Assembly: GCF_004570345.1 (NCBI RefSeq)
Contig: NZ_SPQM01000073.1
Location: 1-23,698 of the forward strand
DNA length: 23,698 nucleotides
DNA from: Blastococcus sp. CT_GayMR20
GTDB lineage: Bacteria > Actinomycetota > Actinomycetes > Mycobacteriales > Geodermatophilaceae
Direction of reading: 5' to 3'
How positions within the stretch are numbered: the stretch's first letter is position 1; every line of letters begins with the position of its first letter. Shown one piece after another: positions 1 to 7,816 of the stretch. A model generated the notes under the pieces. The model had not been told where the DNA came from. It saw nothing but the letters and a program-made list of their open reading frames with translations, and did not search any database. The translations under genes and the position numbers were made by a program.

Positions 1-930
1 GCGTCGGGCCGGGACGTCGCCGACCCGCGGGCGGCGCTGCCCGCGCTGGGGATACCCGACGAACCGGAGGAGCGCCCCGCCGGCCGCGGTCGCCTCGTGG
101 CGGTGTGGGGACCCACCGGTGCGCCGGGGCGGACCACCGTCGCGGTGGGCGTCGCCGACGAGGCCGCGCGCCTGGGCGTCACGACGATGCTCGTCGACGC
201 CGACGTGTACGGCGGCGTGGTCGCACAGGTGCTCGGCCTGCTCGACGAGTCGCCGGGGCTCGCGGGCGCCGCGCGGCTCGCGGCCACCGGTCAGCTCGAC
301 GCCGCGGCCCTGATCCGGCTAGCGTGGGCCGTGCGGCCGCACCTGCGGGTGCTGACCGGCCTCTCACGTGCCGACCGCTGGCCGGAGCTGCGGCCGCGGG
401 CGGTCGAGGCCGTGCTCGAGGAGGCCCGCCGGCTGGCCGAGGTCACCGTGGTCGACTGCTCGTTCAGCCTCGAGGACGACGAGGAGCTCTCCTTCGACAC
501 GGCTGCGCCCCGGCGCAACGGCGTGACGCTGGCGGTGCTGGAGGCGGCCGACACGGTGCTCTGCGTGAGCGGCGCCGACCCGGTCGCCCTGCAGCGCAGC
601 ATCCGGGCGCTCGGCGAGCTCCGCGACGTGCTGCCCGATGTCGAGCCGGTGCTGGTGGTCAACCAGGTGCGCCGGGGTCCGGTGCCGGGGGACCCGCGTC
701 AGGAGATCGGCACGGCGCTGGAGCGTTTCGCGGGCCGGGAGGTGCGGTTCTTCCTGCCGGCCGACCGCCGGGCGACCGATGCCGCACTCGCCTCGGGACG
801 GACGCTCGCCGAAGCAGCGCCGGGTTCGCCCCTGCGCACCGCGCTGCGATCGCTCGCCGCCGCGATGGCCGAGGTGACCGAGCCGTCGGGCCGGCGGGGG
901 CTCCTGCGGCGCGCCCGCAGAGCCGGGTGA
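1..930 (+). CDS. MinD/CpaE-like P-loop ATPase, 5' end outside window
   Basis: The reading frame is open from base 1, so the gene begins upstream. A GTG at 97 is an internal Val just before the P-loop and is not a credible start. The visible part resembles the ATPase domain of the MinD/ParA/CpaE group. It has a P-loop GPTGAPGRTT, a hydrophobic strand ending in LVDADVYGG (Walker A' Asp), a VVDCSFS strand (Walker B-like) and a VLVVNQVRRG strand typical of the base-recognition loop. The P-loop has Arg where Lys is usual. These ATPases usually act in positioning or pilus assembly at the membrane; the partner is not visible here. The C-terminus is Arg-rich (RRGLLRRARRAG) and could contact membrane or nucleic acid, which is inference. 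The next gene starts 93 bp downstream. The family call is good; the specific role is unknown. Confidence 0.8.
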   Translation, partial: ASGRDVADPRAALPALGIPDEPEERPAGRGRLVAVWGPTGAPGRTTVAVGVADEAARLGVTTMLVDADVYGGVVAQVLGLLDESPGLAGAARLAATGQLDAAALIRLAWAVRPHLRVLTGLSRADRWPELRPRAVEAVLEEARRLAEVTVVDCSFSLEDDEELSFDTAAPRRNGVTLAVLEAADTVLCVSGADPVALQRSIRALGELRDVLPDVEPVLVVNQVRRGPVPGDPRQEIGTALERFAGREVRFFLPADRRATDAALASGRTLAEAAPGSPLRTALRSLAAAMAEVTEPSGRRGLLRRARRAG

Positions 931-993
931 CCCTCGACCGTCTGCTGGACCGGCCCGGACCGTGCTGACCTGTGCGGTGCCGACGCGGCGCCG

Positions 994-999
994 TAGCGT
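994..999 (+). promoter_or_regulatory. possible -10 element before the acyltransferase gene
   Basis: The hexamer TAGCGT fits TANNNT and lies 24 bp before the ATG at 1024. A Shine-Dalgarno GAGGAGA follows at 1014-1020. No convincing -35 is visible. The same hexamer occurs before the DUF3107 gene on the other strand. Confidence 0.35.
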
Positions 1000-1023
1000 G
1001 AGCCCCCGACCCTGAGGAGACAG

Positions 1024-2403
1024 ATGGTCGAGCGGCTGACCCGACTGGACGCGTCGTTCCTGTACCTGGAGGAACCCAGCACCCCCATGCACGTCGGTGG
1101 CGTGCTGATCCTGGAGGCGCCTCCGGGTGGCGTCGAGACACTGGGCGCCCTGGTGGAGGCGCGGCTCTCCCTCGTCCCGCGCTACCGGCAACGGGTGGCG
1201 GAGGTGCCCGGACACCTCGCCAACCCGGTCTGGGTGGACGACCCCGACTTCGACATCGCCTATCACCTCCGGCGCAACGGTCTGCCGCGCCCGGGCACCG
1301 AGCAGCAGTTGCTGGACCTGGTGTCCCGGCTGACCTCCAGGCCGCTGGACCGGAGCCGGCCGCTCTGGGAGATGTACCTGGTGGAGGGGCTGCCGGAGGG
1401 CCGGATCGCGGTCGTGACCAAGACCCACCCCGCACTGGTCGACGGGCTCAGTGCGATCGACATCGGCCAGGTGCTGCTGGACGTCGAGCCGGACGCGCCC
1501 GCGCCCGAACCGACCGAGTGGCATCCCCGGCGACCGCCCAACGGCGCCGAGCTGGTCTGGCAGGCCCTGGACGAGTACGTGCGACGGCCGTCGGCGATCG
1601 TGGACACGGCGCGGGACGCCGTCAGCGACGTCAGGTCGACCGCTGCCCGGTTCACGGGTGTCGCCGGCGCTCTGCTCCGGACCGCCCGGAAGACGCTGCT
1701 GCCTGCCCCCAACAGCCCGCTGAACGCGCCGGTCGGGCGCCAGCGGCGGGTCGCGGTCGCCCGGGCCGAGCTGGACAAGGTGAAGAAGATCCGCATGGTG
1801 CTCGGCGGCACCGTCAACGACGTGCTGCTCAACGTGGTCACCGGCGCGTTGCGGGAGTGGCTGCTCTCCCGCGGCCAGCCGGTGGTCACGGGCACCTCGA
1901 TCAGGGCGCTCGTGCCGGTGTCCATGCAGGGTGAGGAGGCGGTCGCCGGCAACCGCGTGTCGTCCTACCTCGTCGACCTGCCGGTGGGGGAGCCCAATCC
2001 GCGCGTGCGGCTGGCCCGGCTCAGTTATGCGATGCGCGGCATCGCCCAGCACGGGCAGTCGGTGGGCGCGGACAGCCTGATCGCGCTCACCGGCTTCGCG
2101 CCGCCCACGCTGCACGCGCTCGGCGCCCGGGCGGCGCGGGTCCTGCCCCGGCGGTTGTTCAACCTGGTGGTGACCAACGTGCCGGGTCCGCAGCTGCCGC
2201 TCTACGCCGCGGGCAGCCGCATGCTCGAGGTGTACCCGGTCGTCCCCCTCGCCCGGGGCCAGGGCCTGTCCATCGGGATGACCAGCTACAACGGCCGCGT
2301 CTTCTTCGGGCTGAACGCTGAACGGGACAGCGTGGGGGACGTGGAGGTGCTGGCCGACCTCATCGAGCAGGAGGTCGCCGAACTGGTGGAGTCGGCGGGC
2401 TGA
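1024..2403 (+). CDS. wax ester synthase/diacylglycerol acyltransferase (WS/DGAT) family protein
   Basis: This 459-residue protein has the usual WS/DGAT length. Family enzymes transfer a fatty acyl group from acyl-CoA to a long-chain alcohol or diacylglycerol, making storage wax or triacylglycerol at the membrane. Visible signatures are the N-terminal LTRLDASFLYLE, PLWE at 113-116, the active-site region at 135-141, VNDVLLN in the second half, and TNVPGP near the C-terminus. The active-site motif, normally HHxxxDG, reads H135-P136-A-L-V-D140-G141, so the second His, usually regarded as catalytic, is Pro. The protein may be an atypical or inactive paralogue, or act on another acceptor. The ATG is supported by GAGGAGA ending 3 bp upstream. 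The gene follows the MinD-like ATPase on the same strand. Family assignment is certain; acyltransferase activity is not. Confidence 0.92.
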   Translation: MVERLTRLDASFLYLEEPSTPMHVGGVLILEAPPGGVETLGALVEARLSLVPRYRQRVAEVPGHLANPVWVDDPDFDIAYHLRRNGLPRPGTEQQLLDLVSRLTSRPLDRSRPLWEMYLVEGLPEGRIAVVTKTHPALVDGLSAIDIGQVLLDVEPDAPAPEPTEWHPRRPPNGAELVWQALDEYVRRPSAIVDTARDAVSDVRSTAARFTGVAGALLRTARKTLLPAPNSPLNAPVGRQRRVAVARAELDKVKKIRMVLGGTVNDVLLNVVTGALREWLLSRGQPVVTGTSIRALVPVSMQGEEAVAGNRVSSYLVDLPVGEPNPRVRLARLSYAMRGIAQHGQSVGADSLIALTGFAPPTLHALGARAARVLPRRLFNLVVTNVPGPQLPLYAAGSRMLEVYPVVPLARGQGLSIGMTSYNGRVFFGLNAERDSVGDVEVLADLIEQEVAELVESAG

Positions 2404-2453
2404 CCGGCGCTCCGGGTTACGGTCGCGCTCCATCGACGAAGGGAGGGCGGCCG

Positions 2454-2966
2454 GTGCGCGTCTACCTGCCCGCCACGACGAGCGTCCTGCGGACGCTCGT
2501 GGACGACGGCGTCCTGCCCGGACCGCACACGGCGTTCGCCGTCACGCCCCAGCTGCGGGACTTCTACGAGCTCAGCGACGCCGAGGCGGACACCGAGGAA
2601 CTGGAGTACGCGGCTCTGCTCGCGGCGGCGCGGGCGAGCCTGCGGCTGCTCGACATCGATCCGATGGCGATCCGTCGCCGGGTGGTCCTCGCCGCCGATG
2701 TCCCCGACGCCGCGGTGACGCCCCTCGACGACCCCGACACCGACCGCGGTGCGGTCCGCGTCGAGGCCGACATCGCGGTCCAGGACGTCGCCAGTGCGCA
2801 CATCGACGGCCCCGACGCCGAGGACGACGTCCGGGCCGCGGTCAACGTGGTGCTCGAGGCCGACCTGGGCAGCGAGGACGCGCAGTTCGTCGTCGACCAG
2901 GCCGAGGGTCACGAGCTCGCCTGGTACGCCCGCCAGGAGATCGGTCCGGCGCTCGACCTCCTCTGA
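2454..2966 (+). CDS. DUF6912 family protein
   Basis: This is a 170-residue soluble acidic protein without signal peptide or membrane segment. The start MRVYLPAT, the FAVTPQLRDFY segment and the ELEYAALLAAARASLRLL helix match the actinobacterial DUF6912 family as I remember it. The function is unknown. Conserved acidic stretches continue through the middle (DDPDTDRGAVRVEADIAVQ). The GTG start is preceded by AGGGAGG. A TACGGT hexamer at 2418-2423 could be its -10 element. The last 58 bp overlap, tail to tail, the end of the opposite-strand FHA-FtsK gene, so the two messages are complementary at their 3' ends. Confidence 0.85.
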   Translation: MRVYLPATTSVLRTLVDDGVLPGPHTAFAVTPQLRDFYELSDAEADTEELEYAALLAAARASLRLLDIDPMAIRRRVVLAADVPDAAVTPLDDPDTDRGAVRVEADIAVQDVASAHIDGPDAEDDVRAAVNVVLEADLGSEDAQFVVDQAEGHELAWYARQEIGPALDLL

Positions 2967-5900
2967 CGCTGCTGCGGCGCGACCGCAACGCCGCCCCTGA
3001 CTGCGGGCTCGGGACCCCGCGGTGGGGTGCCTGTGTGCGGCTCGGAGCGGCGGGCGACCTGCACCCGCGTGACGGACGGGCCGTCGACGAGCCAGCCGGA
3101 GCCGGGCCGCACGGGGATCGGGGTGCGGGGCAGCCGGACCCCCACGAGGTCGGCGTCGCCCGGGCCCGGGCACAGCAGCAGTCCCGACCGGCCGCGCCGC
3201 AGCGCCGCCACCGGACCCTGGTAGTGGGCGGCGAGCTGTCCCGGGTCGCCGGCTGCCAGCAGGACGGCACGGCTGCCGGCGCCCCGCGCGGCCAGCAGGG
3301 CCAGGACCGGGATGTCCGCGGGAGCACCCACGTCGTCCGCGATCACCACACCGGGTCGGCCGTCGAGGTCGGCCAGCCAGCCGGCCATCCCGTTCTGGTC
3401 CACCGGCTCCAGCCAGGGTGTCCCGTGGTTCTCCGCGACGGCAAGGTCTCCGGGCCGGCCGATGCGCACCACGGCCACGCCGCGGGACGCGAGGCGCTCC
3501 TCGAAGGCGTCCAGGGTGGTCGACCTCCCGCTGCCCGGGGGGCCGGACACGAGGAGGCCGCCGGAGCGGAGGAGGTGTACGACGAGCGGGCTCCCCTCGT
3601 CGCCCCCCGGTCCGATCGGCAGGGCCAGCGATCCTTCGTCCTTCGACAGGAGGGGCCCTACCGGCACGAGGGGATCGGGGAGCAGCTCGGCGATGCGCAA
3701 CGGCGGCGGCGTTGACGTCCGCCGCCACGGAGCCCCCGGTGCCGGTGGCCGAGGGAAGGCGAGCTGGCACTCCAGCGCATCCTCCCCGAGCAGCGCCCGG
3801 CCCGGAGGTCGGTGGGCGGGAACGGCTCGGGCAGCGACGCCGGCCACCGCGTAGTCGGCGCGATCGGGGAGCGGCAGCACGAGCCGCTGACGGGCCGTGG
3901 CGGCGAGCCGTCCTCCGGGGACAGCCCGGTCTGCGGTGACCACGCAGGTGAGCCCGGCCGGCCCGCCGTCGCGCAGCAGTCGCAGCAGGTTGGCCGAGCC
4001 CCGCCCCGGATCGCTCTCGTCGAGCAGGGCGGTGATGGCCTCGACGCCGTCCACCAGCAGCAGGATCAGCGGTTGCCCGTCGGGCCGGGGGGCGGCCCGC
4101 CGGGCCGCCACCTCCTGAGCCAGCCGGTCGACGAGCCGGACCGTCCGGAATGCGTCCTCGCCGCCGACGGTCGTGCCCGCGTGCGGGAGGGCGGCCGCCG
4201 CGGTCGCCAGTGCGCCGCCGCTCGCCTCGAGCACGTGGACGTGCAGCTCGTCCGGACCCAGCCGGCGCACCGCCTCGCCGAGCACGGTGCGGAGCAGGGT
4301 GCTGCGCCCGCTCCGCGGCCCGCCGACGACGAGCCAGGTCCCGCCCCGGGCCAGGTCCAGCTCGAGAACCTCCTGCGCCTGCTGGTCGGGGTGATCCACG
4401 AGACCGATCGGCAGCCGGGTGCCGGCCCGGTTCCTCGTCGAGCCATCGTCCTGACCGTCCGGGTGCAGGAGGTCGGGCAGCGCAGGACGCCACGGCCGGT
4501 GCGGCAGCGGTGCGCCGGTCACGGTGGCGTGCAGGGACAGCGCTGCGCAGAGCCGGCGCAGGTCGCTCGGACCGTCGCGGTCACTCGACGTGGCCGTGGG
4601 GAGCGGGACCTCCGGCCAGCCCCGGCGCCTCGCGTGCGGACCCCGGTCCGACGGTGGGGGCGCCGTGGTCGCGACGCGGGCGATCTGCAGGGCGGTGGCC
4701 GGTCCGGCGCCCGACCGCAGGTACGCGCGGCCGGGGAGGTCGATCGGGAGGTGCGCCGCCTCCCCGGTGCCGAGGACGTCGCGGGAGTCGGCCTCGTCCG
4801 TCGTCCGCAAGCAGATCCGCAGCGTGCAGTTGGCCCGGATCTCGGGGGAGACGACGCCCCCGGGCCGCTGGGTCGCCAGCACCAGGTGCACGCCCAGGGA
4901 ACGGCCCCGCTGGGCGATGCCGACCAGGCCGGACACGAAGTCCGGCAGCTCCTCGGCCAGGCCTGCGAACTCGTCCACGACGATCACGAGACGGGCCAGT
5001 GGCACGGTGTCGGGCAGCGCGGAGATGTCCGGCACTCGGTGCGCGGCGAGGATGGCCTCCCGCCGGGTGAGCTCGGCGCCGAGCGACCGCAGGGCCCGTT
5101 CCGTGCTCTGACCGTCGAGGTCGGTGACCAGCCCGACGGTGTGCGGCAGGCCCGCCGCCTCCGCGAACGCCGCCCCACCCTTGTAGTCGACCAGGAGGAA
5201 AGAGCACCGATCCGGCGGGTGGTTGGCCGCGAGGCCGGCGATCAGGGTCTGCAGCAGCTCCGACTTCCCCGAGCCGGTGGTGCCGGCGACCAGTGCGTGC
5301 GGTCCCTGCCGGCACAGGTCCACGTCGACGGAACGCTGCGCCGTGCGACCCAGGGTGGCCACCAGGCGGTCGCGCGCCGGCGACCACGCGCCCGTGAGCG
5401 TTCCGCCCTCGTTGAGCCGGATCCCACGCGCCGGCAGGTCCAGGAGCCGGACCGAGCGCGGCAGGTCGGTGGCGGTGCCGGCCGGCACGAGGCGCGCGAG
5501 GTCCCGGGCGAGTGCGGTGGCGACCGTGCGGGGCATGCGGTCCACGGTCACGCTCCGGAGGTCGGGTGTGCCGGGCCTGCTGAGGACGGCCTCGTTGCCC
5601 GTCTCACCGCCCAGTTCGAGCCGGGTGTCGACCGGCACCGGCAGGCCGTCCACGGTCTCGGCGCAGGTGAGCGGGACGAGGCCGGCGTCCCGCCCGCGCA
5701 GCAGGGTCGCCGCGATCCGGGGGTCGAGCACCCGGTCGACCACGACCACCACGCGACCCACGCGGCTGACGGCCGCTTCCGGTCGGCCCGCTCCAGTGGT
5801 CCGTCGCCGGCCGATGAGCCCGGTCAGCCACGCGTGCAGGTCCTCGTCGTGTGCGGCGGCGTGCTGCACGTGGACCGCGCGCCGGTCCAGGTGCGGGAGC

Positions 5901-7198
5901 CAGCGCGCCCAGGTCCAGTCGGGCAGCCGCCGCCTCTCGGTGAGGAGCACCAGGTCGACGTCGCCGGGCGGGTGGAGGGTGACCAGCTGCGCCACGACGG
6001 TGGCGAGGACGCCAAGTGCCTGCTCGCGGGGGCCCACGACGGCGAGTCCGCCGCCCGATCCGAGGTCGACGACGACGGGCAGGTGCCGCGCGCGTTCGCG
6101 GATCCGCGCACCGTCGGCGTCGACGCGGGTGACGCGCGTGTCGCCGGGACCCGTGCCGACCCGGACGGGCAGGTCCTCGGACGTTCCCGCGCGCCGGCTC
6201 CACAGGAGCGCGGAGCGGCGCCGCGCCGCGGTCGTGACGGTCGCCGGATCGGGATGGGTGGTGGCCGAGAGCCGGACGTCGGCCCGCACGGCGGCCGCGA
6301 CGCGGGCTTCGGCCGCGGTCACGGCAAGCGCGTGCGCCGCCGCGTCGCGGCGCCCGCTGCGCCGGCCCGACCACCGTTCGGACAGCCACGTCCCGAGTGC
6401 CACGACCGGGCTGAGGAGGGCGAAGAACAGGAACGTCGGAGCGTCGAGCAGCCATGCCATGAGCACCCCGCCGACGGCGGGGAGGGCGACCGCCACCCAG
6501 GCGAGCCGGCGCCGGGGAACGGCGGCCGGCGGCTTCGGGAAGACGACCTCGACGGGAACCGGCGGCGGGGGCAGGTGGGGGGTCGGCCGCAGGCGGAGCC
6601 GGCCGCCCGGTGACGGTTCCACCGACGCCGTCGTCCCGGAGGGTCCGGCGAGGGTCACGGCGCTGGCGCCGAGGCGCAGCACCGCCCCTGTTCGCCAGTC
6701 CGCGGGTTCCTCGCCGAGGTCGTGCCCGTCGACCCGGCTGCCGTTCGTCGATCCCAGATCTGCCACCGTGATCGCTCCGCCACCGACCTGGACCACCACG
6801 TGGTTGCGCGACACGTCGGGGTCGTCGAGCCGGATGGACGCCTCGTCACCGCGGCCGATGACGTGTCGCCCCTGGTCGAGGGGCAGGGCCACGCCGGCTG
6901 CAGGCCCGCCCACGACGTGGAGCTCCAGGGCGCTGGACGGCCCGCCCCCGTCCCGCCTCGGCGCAGGTCCGGCCGCACCGAGCACCGCTCCGTGCGCGAG
7001 CTCCGGCGCGCCCAGCCGGCAGTGGTCGGGCAGCCGGCGGGTGCCCTGCCACAGTCCGTCGACCGGACGGCCGAGGACGCGACCCACCGCCGGCAGTACG
7101 TCGGCCACCGTGGCGGCGTCGTGCGCGATCAGCTCGACGTCGACGGCGCGGTCGCCGTCCTGCACGGTCCAGATCCGGGCCTCGGAGGTATCGCTCAC
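2909..7198 (-). CDS. FHA-domain FtsK/SpoIIIE ATPase, EssC/EccC-like type VII secretion motor
   Basis: This 1429-residue protein is the motor ATPase of a T7SS-like module. In order, it has an N-terminal region (1-80) resembling a beta-grasp or degenerate FHA fold, and an FHA domain at about 92-170 with GRG (114), SRNH (130-133) and GSTNG (149-153). Two membrane helices at about 231-272 follow, then three FtsK/SpoIIIE modules. Module 1 is intact: GTTGSGKS at 639-646, LVIVVDEF at 737-744, then ATQRP. Module 2 (GGPRSGRST, 959-967; LLLVDG) and module 3 (GPPGSGRST, 1219-1227; VIADD) have Arg for the Walker A Lys and altered Walker B, as often in EccC/EssC proteins. An FHA-first layout is like firmicute EssC. 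The GTG at 7198 is preferred; an in-frame TTG at 7258 would add 20 unlikely residues. The divergent WXG100 gene is the probable substrate. Confidence 0.9.
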   Translation of the reverse strand: MSDTSEARIWTVQDGDRAVDVELIAHDAATVADVLPAVGRVLGRPVDGLWQGTRRLPDHCRLGAPELAHGAVLGAAGPAPRRDGGGPSSALELHVVGGPAAGVALPLDQGRHVIGRGDEASIRLDDPDVSRNHVVVQVGGGAITVADLGSTNGSRVDGHDLGEEPADWRTGAVLRLGASAVTLAGPSGTTASVEPSPGGRLRLRPTPHLPPPPVPVEVVFPKPPAAVPRRRLAWVAVALPAVGGVLMAWLLDAPTFLFFALLSPVVALGTWLSERWSGRRSGRRDAAAHALAVTAAEARVAAAVRADVRLSATTHPDPATVTTAARRRSALLWSRRAGTSEDLPVRVGTGPGDTRVTRVDADGARIRERARHLPVVVDLGSGGGLAVVGPREQALGVLATVVAQLVTLHPPGDVDLVLLTERRRLPDWTWARWLPHLDRRAVHVQHAAAHDEDLHAWLTGLIGRRRTTGAGRPEAAVSRVGRVVVVVDRVLDPRIAATLLRGRDAGLVPLTCAETVDGLPVPVDTRLELGGETGNEAVLSRPGTPDLRSVTVDRMPRTVATALARDLARLVPAGTATDLPRSVRLLDLPARGIRLNEGGTLTGAWSPARDRLVATLGRTAQRSVDVDLCRQGPHALVAGTTGSGKSELLQTLIAGLAANHPPDRCSFLLVDYKGGAAFAEAAGLPHTVGLVTDLDGQSTERALRSLGAELTRREAILAAHRVPDISALPDTVPLARLVIVVDEFAGLAEELPDFVSGLVGIAQRGRSLGVHLVLATQRPGGVVSPEIRANCTLRICLRTTDEADSRDVLGTGEAAHLPIDLPGRAYLRSGAGPATALQIARVATTAPPPSDRGPHARRRGWPEVPLPTATSSDRDGPSDLRRLCAALSLHATVTGAPLPHRPWRPALPDLLHPDGQDDGSTRNRAGTRLPIGLVDHPDQQAQEVLELDLARGGTWLVVGGPRSGRSTLLRTVLGEAVRRLGPDELHVHVLEASGGALATAAAALPHAGTTVGGEDAFRTVRLVDRLAQEVAARRAAPRPDGQPLILLLVDGVEAITALLDESDPGRGSANLLRLLRDGGPAGLTCVVTADRAVPGGRLAATARQRLVLPLPDRADYAVAGVAARAVPAHRPPGRALLGEDALECQLAFPRPPAPGAPWRRTSTPPPLRIAELLPDPLVPVGPLLSKDEGSLALPIGPGGDEGSPLVVHLLRSGGLLVSGPPGSGRSTTLDAFEERLASRGVAVVRIGRPGDLAVAENHGTPWLEPVDQNGMAGWLADLDGRPGVVIADDVGAPADIPVLALLAARGAGSRAVLLAAGDPGQLAAHYQGPVAALRRGRSGLLLCPGPGDADLVGVRLPRTPIPVRPGSGWLVDGPSVTRVQVARRSEPHTGTPPRGPEPAVRGGVAVAPQQRQRRSSAGPISWRAYQASS

Positions 7199-7348
7199 CG
7201 CGCGATCGTGACGGCCTGGACCGCCCGTCGGGGCGCGGGCGCCGCAGTCTGTGGACAACGGCCGGGCCTGTGGACGGCGGCGGCTCCCGTTCCGTGCACC
7301 GCCCTACCGTTCGTCGCGACCGGGAGGGCCCCGGACGAAGGAGGACCC
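7199..7348. promoter_or_regulatory. divergent promoter region of the T7SS pair
   Basis: This 150-bp gap separates the start codons of the FtsK-like gene (-) and the WXG100 gene (+). It holds two same-orientation DnaA-box-like sequences: TGTGGACAA at 7250-7258 and TGTGGACGG at 7269-7277. A TACCGT hexamer at about 7304 could be the WXG100 -10 element. A strong Shine-Dalgarno, GAAGGAGG, lies just before the WXG100 GTG. On the - side CACGAT lies six bases before the GTG, so the motor gene may be leaderless. Promoter positions are inferred. Confidence 0.5.
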
Positions 7349-7642
7349 GTGAAGGTCGACATCGCCACCCTGCAGTCGATGGCCGGACAGTGCCGCGCCG
7401 AGGCCGGTGAGACCGCCGGCCGGCACGCGACCCTGTCGAGCGGCATCAACACCTCGGTCCTGGACGGCTGGACCGACAGCCAGGCCGCCCTGCAGTTCAC
7501 CCAGCTGTACGAGCAGTGGCGGATGTCCGCGCAGGGGGTCACCGACGCGCTCACCGGCATGGGTGCCCTGCTCACCAGCGTGGCCGGCTCCTACCAGCAG
7601 CACGAGGCAGACATGGCCGCTCGCATCGGATCCCTCATCTGA
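7349..7642 (+). CDS. WXG100 family type VII secretion substrate
   Basis: This 97-residue helical protein has the WXG100 (ESAT-6/CFP-10-like) size. Such proteins form helical-hairpin dimers exported by the EccC/EssC motor. The turn contains W41-T-D43 where the family has W-x-G, followed by the usual AALQFTQLYEQW amphipathic segment. The C-terminus carries Y82-QQH-E86, matching the YxxxD/E secretion signal. No cleavable signal peptide is present. The GTG start has an excellent GAAGGAGG ribosome site. It is single copy here, so a homodimer is likelier than an EsxA/EsxB heterodimer (inference). It is transcribed away from the FHA-FtsK gene, and a strong hairpin follows the stop. Assignment to the superfamily is confident; the altered motif is noted separately. 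Confidence 0.9.
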   Translation: MKVDIATLQSMAGQCRAEAGETAGRHATLSSGINTSVLDGWTDSQAALQFTQLYEQWRMSAQGVTDALTGMGALLTSVAGSYQQHEADMAARIGSLI

Positions 7643-7649
7643 GGCCCCG

Positions 7650-7689
7650 GGTCGTGCCCGGGGGCCGGGAGGCCGGTCCGGGCACGACC
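7650..7689 (+). terminator. strong stem-loop after the WXG100 gene
   Basis: A perfect 12-bp inverted repeat (GGTCGTGCCCGG at 7650-7661, CCGGGCACGACC at 7678-7689) begins 8 bp after the stop. The 16-base loop contains a small GGCC/GGCC hairpin. No U-tract follows, so it is either a U-less terminator or a 3' mRNA stabiliser. Confidence 0.7.
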
Positions 7690-7690
7690 G

Positions 7691-7696
7691 TAAGAT
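7691..7696 (+). promoter_or_regulatory. possible -10 element for the MaoC gene
   Basis: TAAGAT, a good TANNNT match, lies 120 bp before the MaoC ATG, directly after the hairpin. No -35 can be proposed, because that position falls within the hairpin arm. The call is weak. Nothing else stands out in 7697-7816 except the GGGAG ribosome site near 7808. Confidence 0.3.
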
Positions 7697-7816
7697 CACC
7701 AACCGTCCAGGCGGGTCACCGGCGCTTCGTGGTGGGCAGCGGGCGGTCCGGTACACGGTCGCCTCGCCGCTGCTGCGCGGTCGTGTCCCGACCCATTCGA
7801 CGTCGGGAGCGAGCAG

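Noticed and set aside
364..2433. Open frame of 689 codons on - opposite the acyltransferase
   Set aside because: No recognisable domain, biased His/Arg/Pro composition, and it covers two real + genes.
3812..6613. Open frame of 933 codons on + within the FHA-FtsK gene
   Set aside because: It is antisense to a clearly coding gene. Its translation is Arg/Gly/Pro/Ala-rich without domains, as expected for a shadow frame in high-GC DNA.
7250..7277. Replication origin
   Set aside because: Only two DnaA-box-like sites, no AT-rich region and no dnaA, dnaN or gyrase genes nearby.
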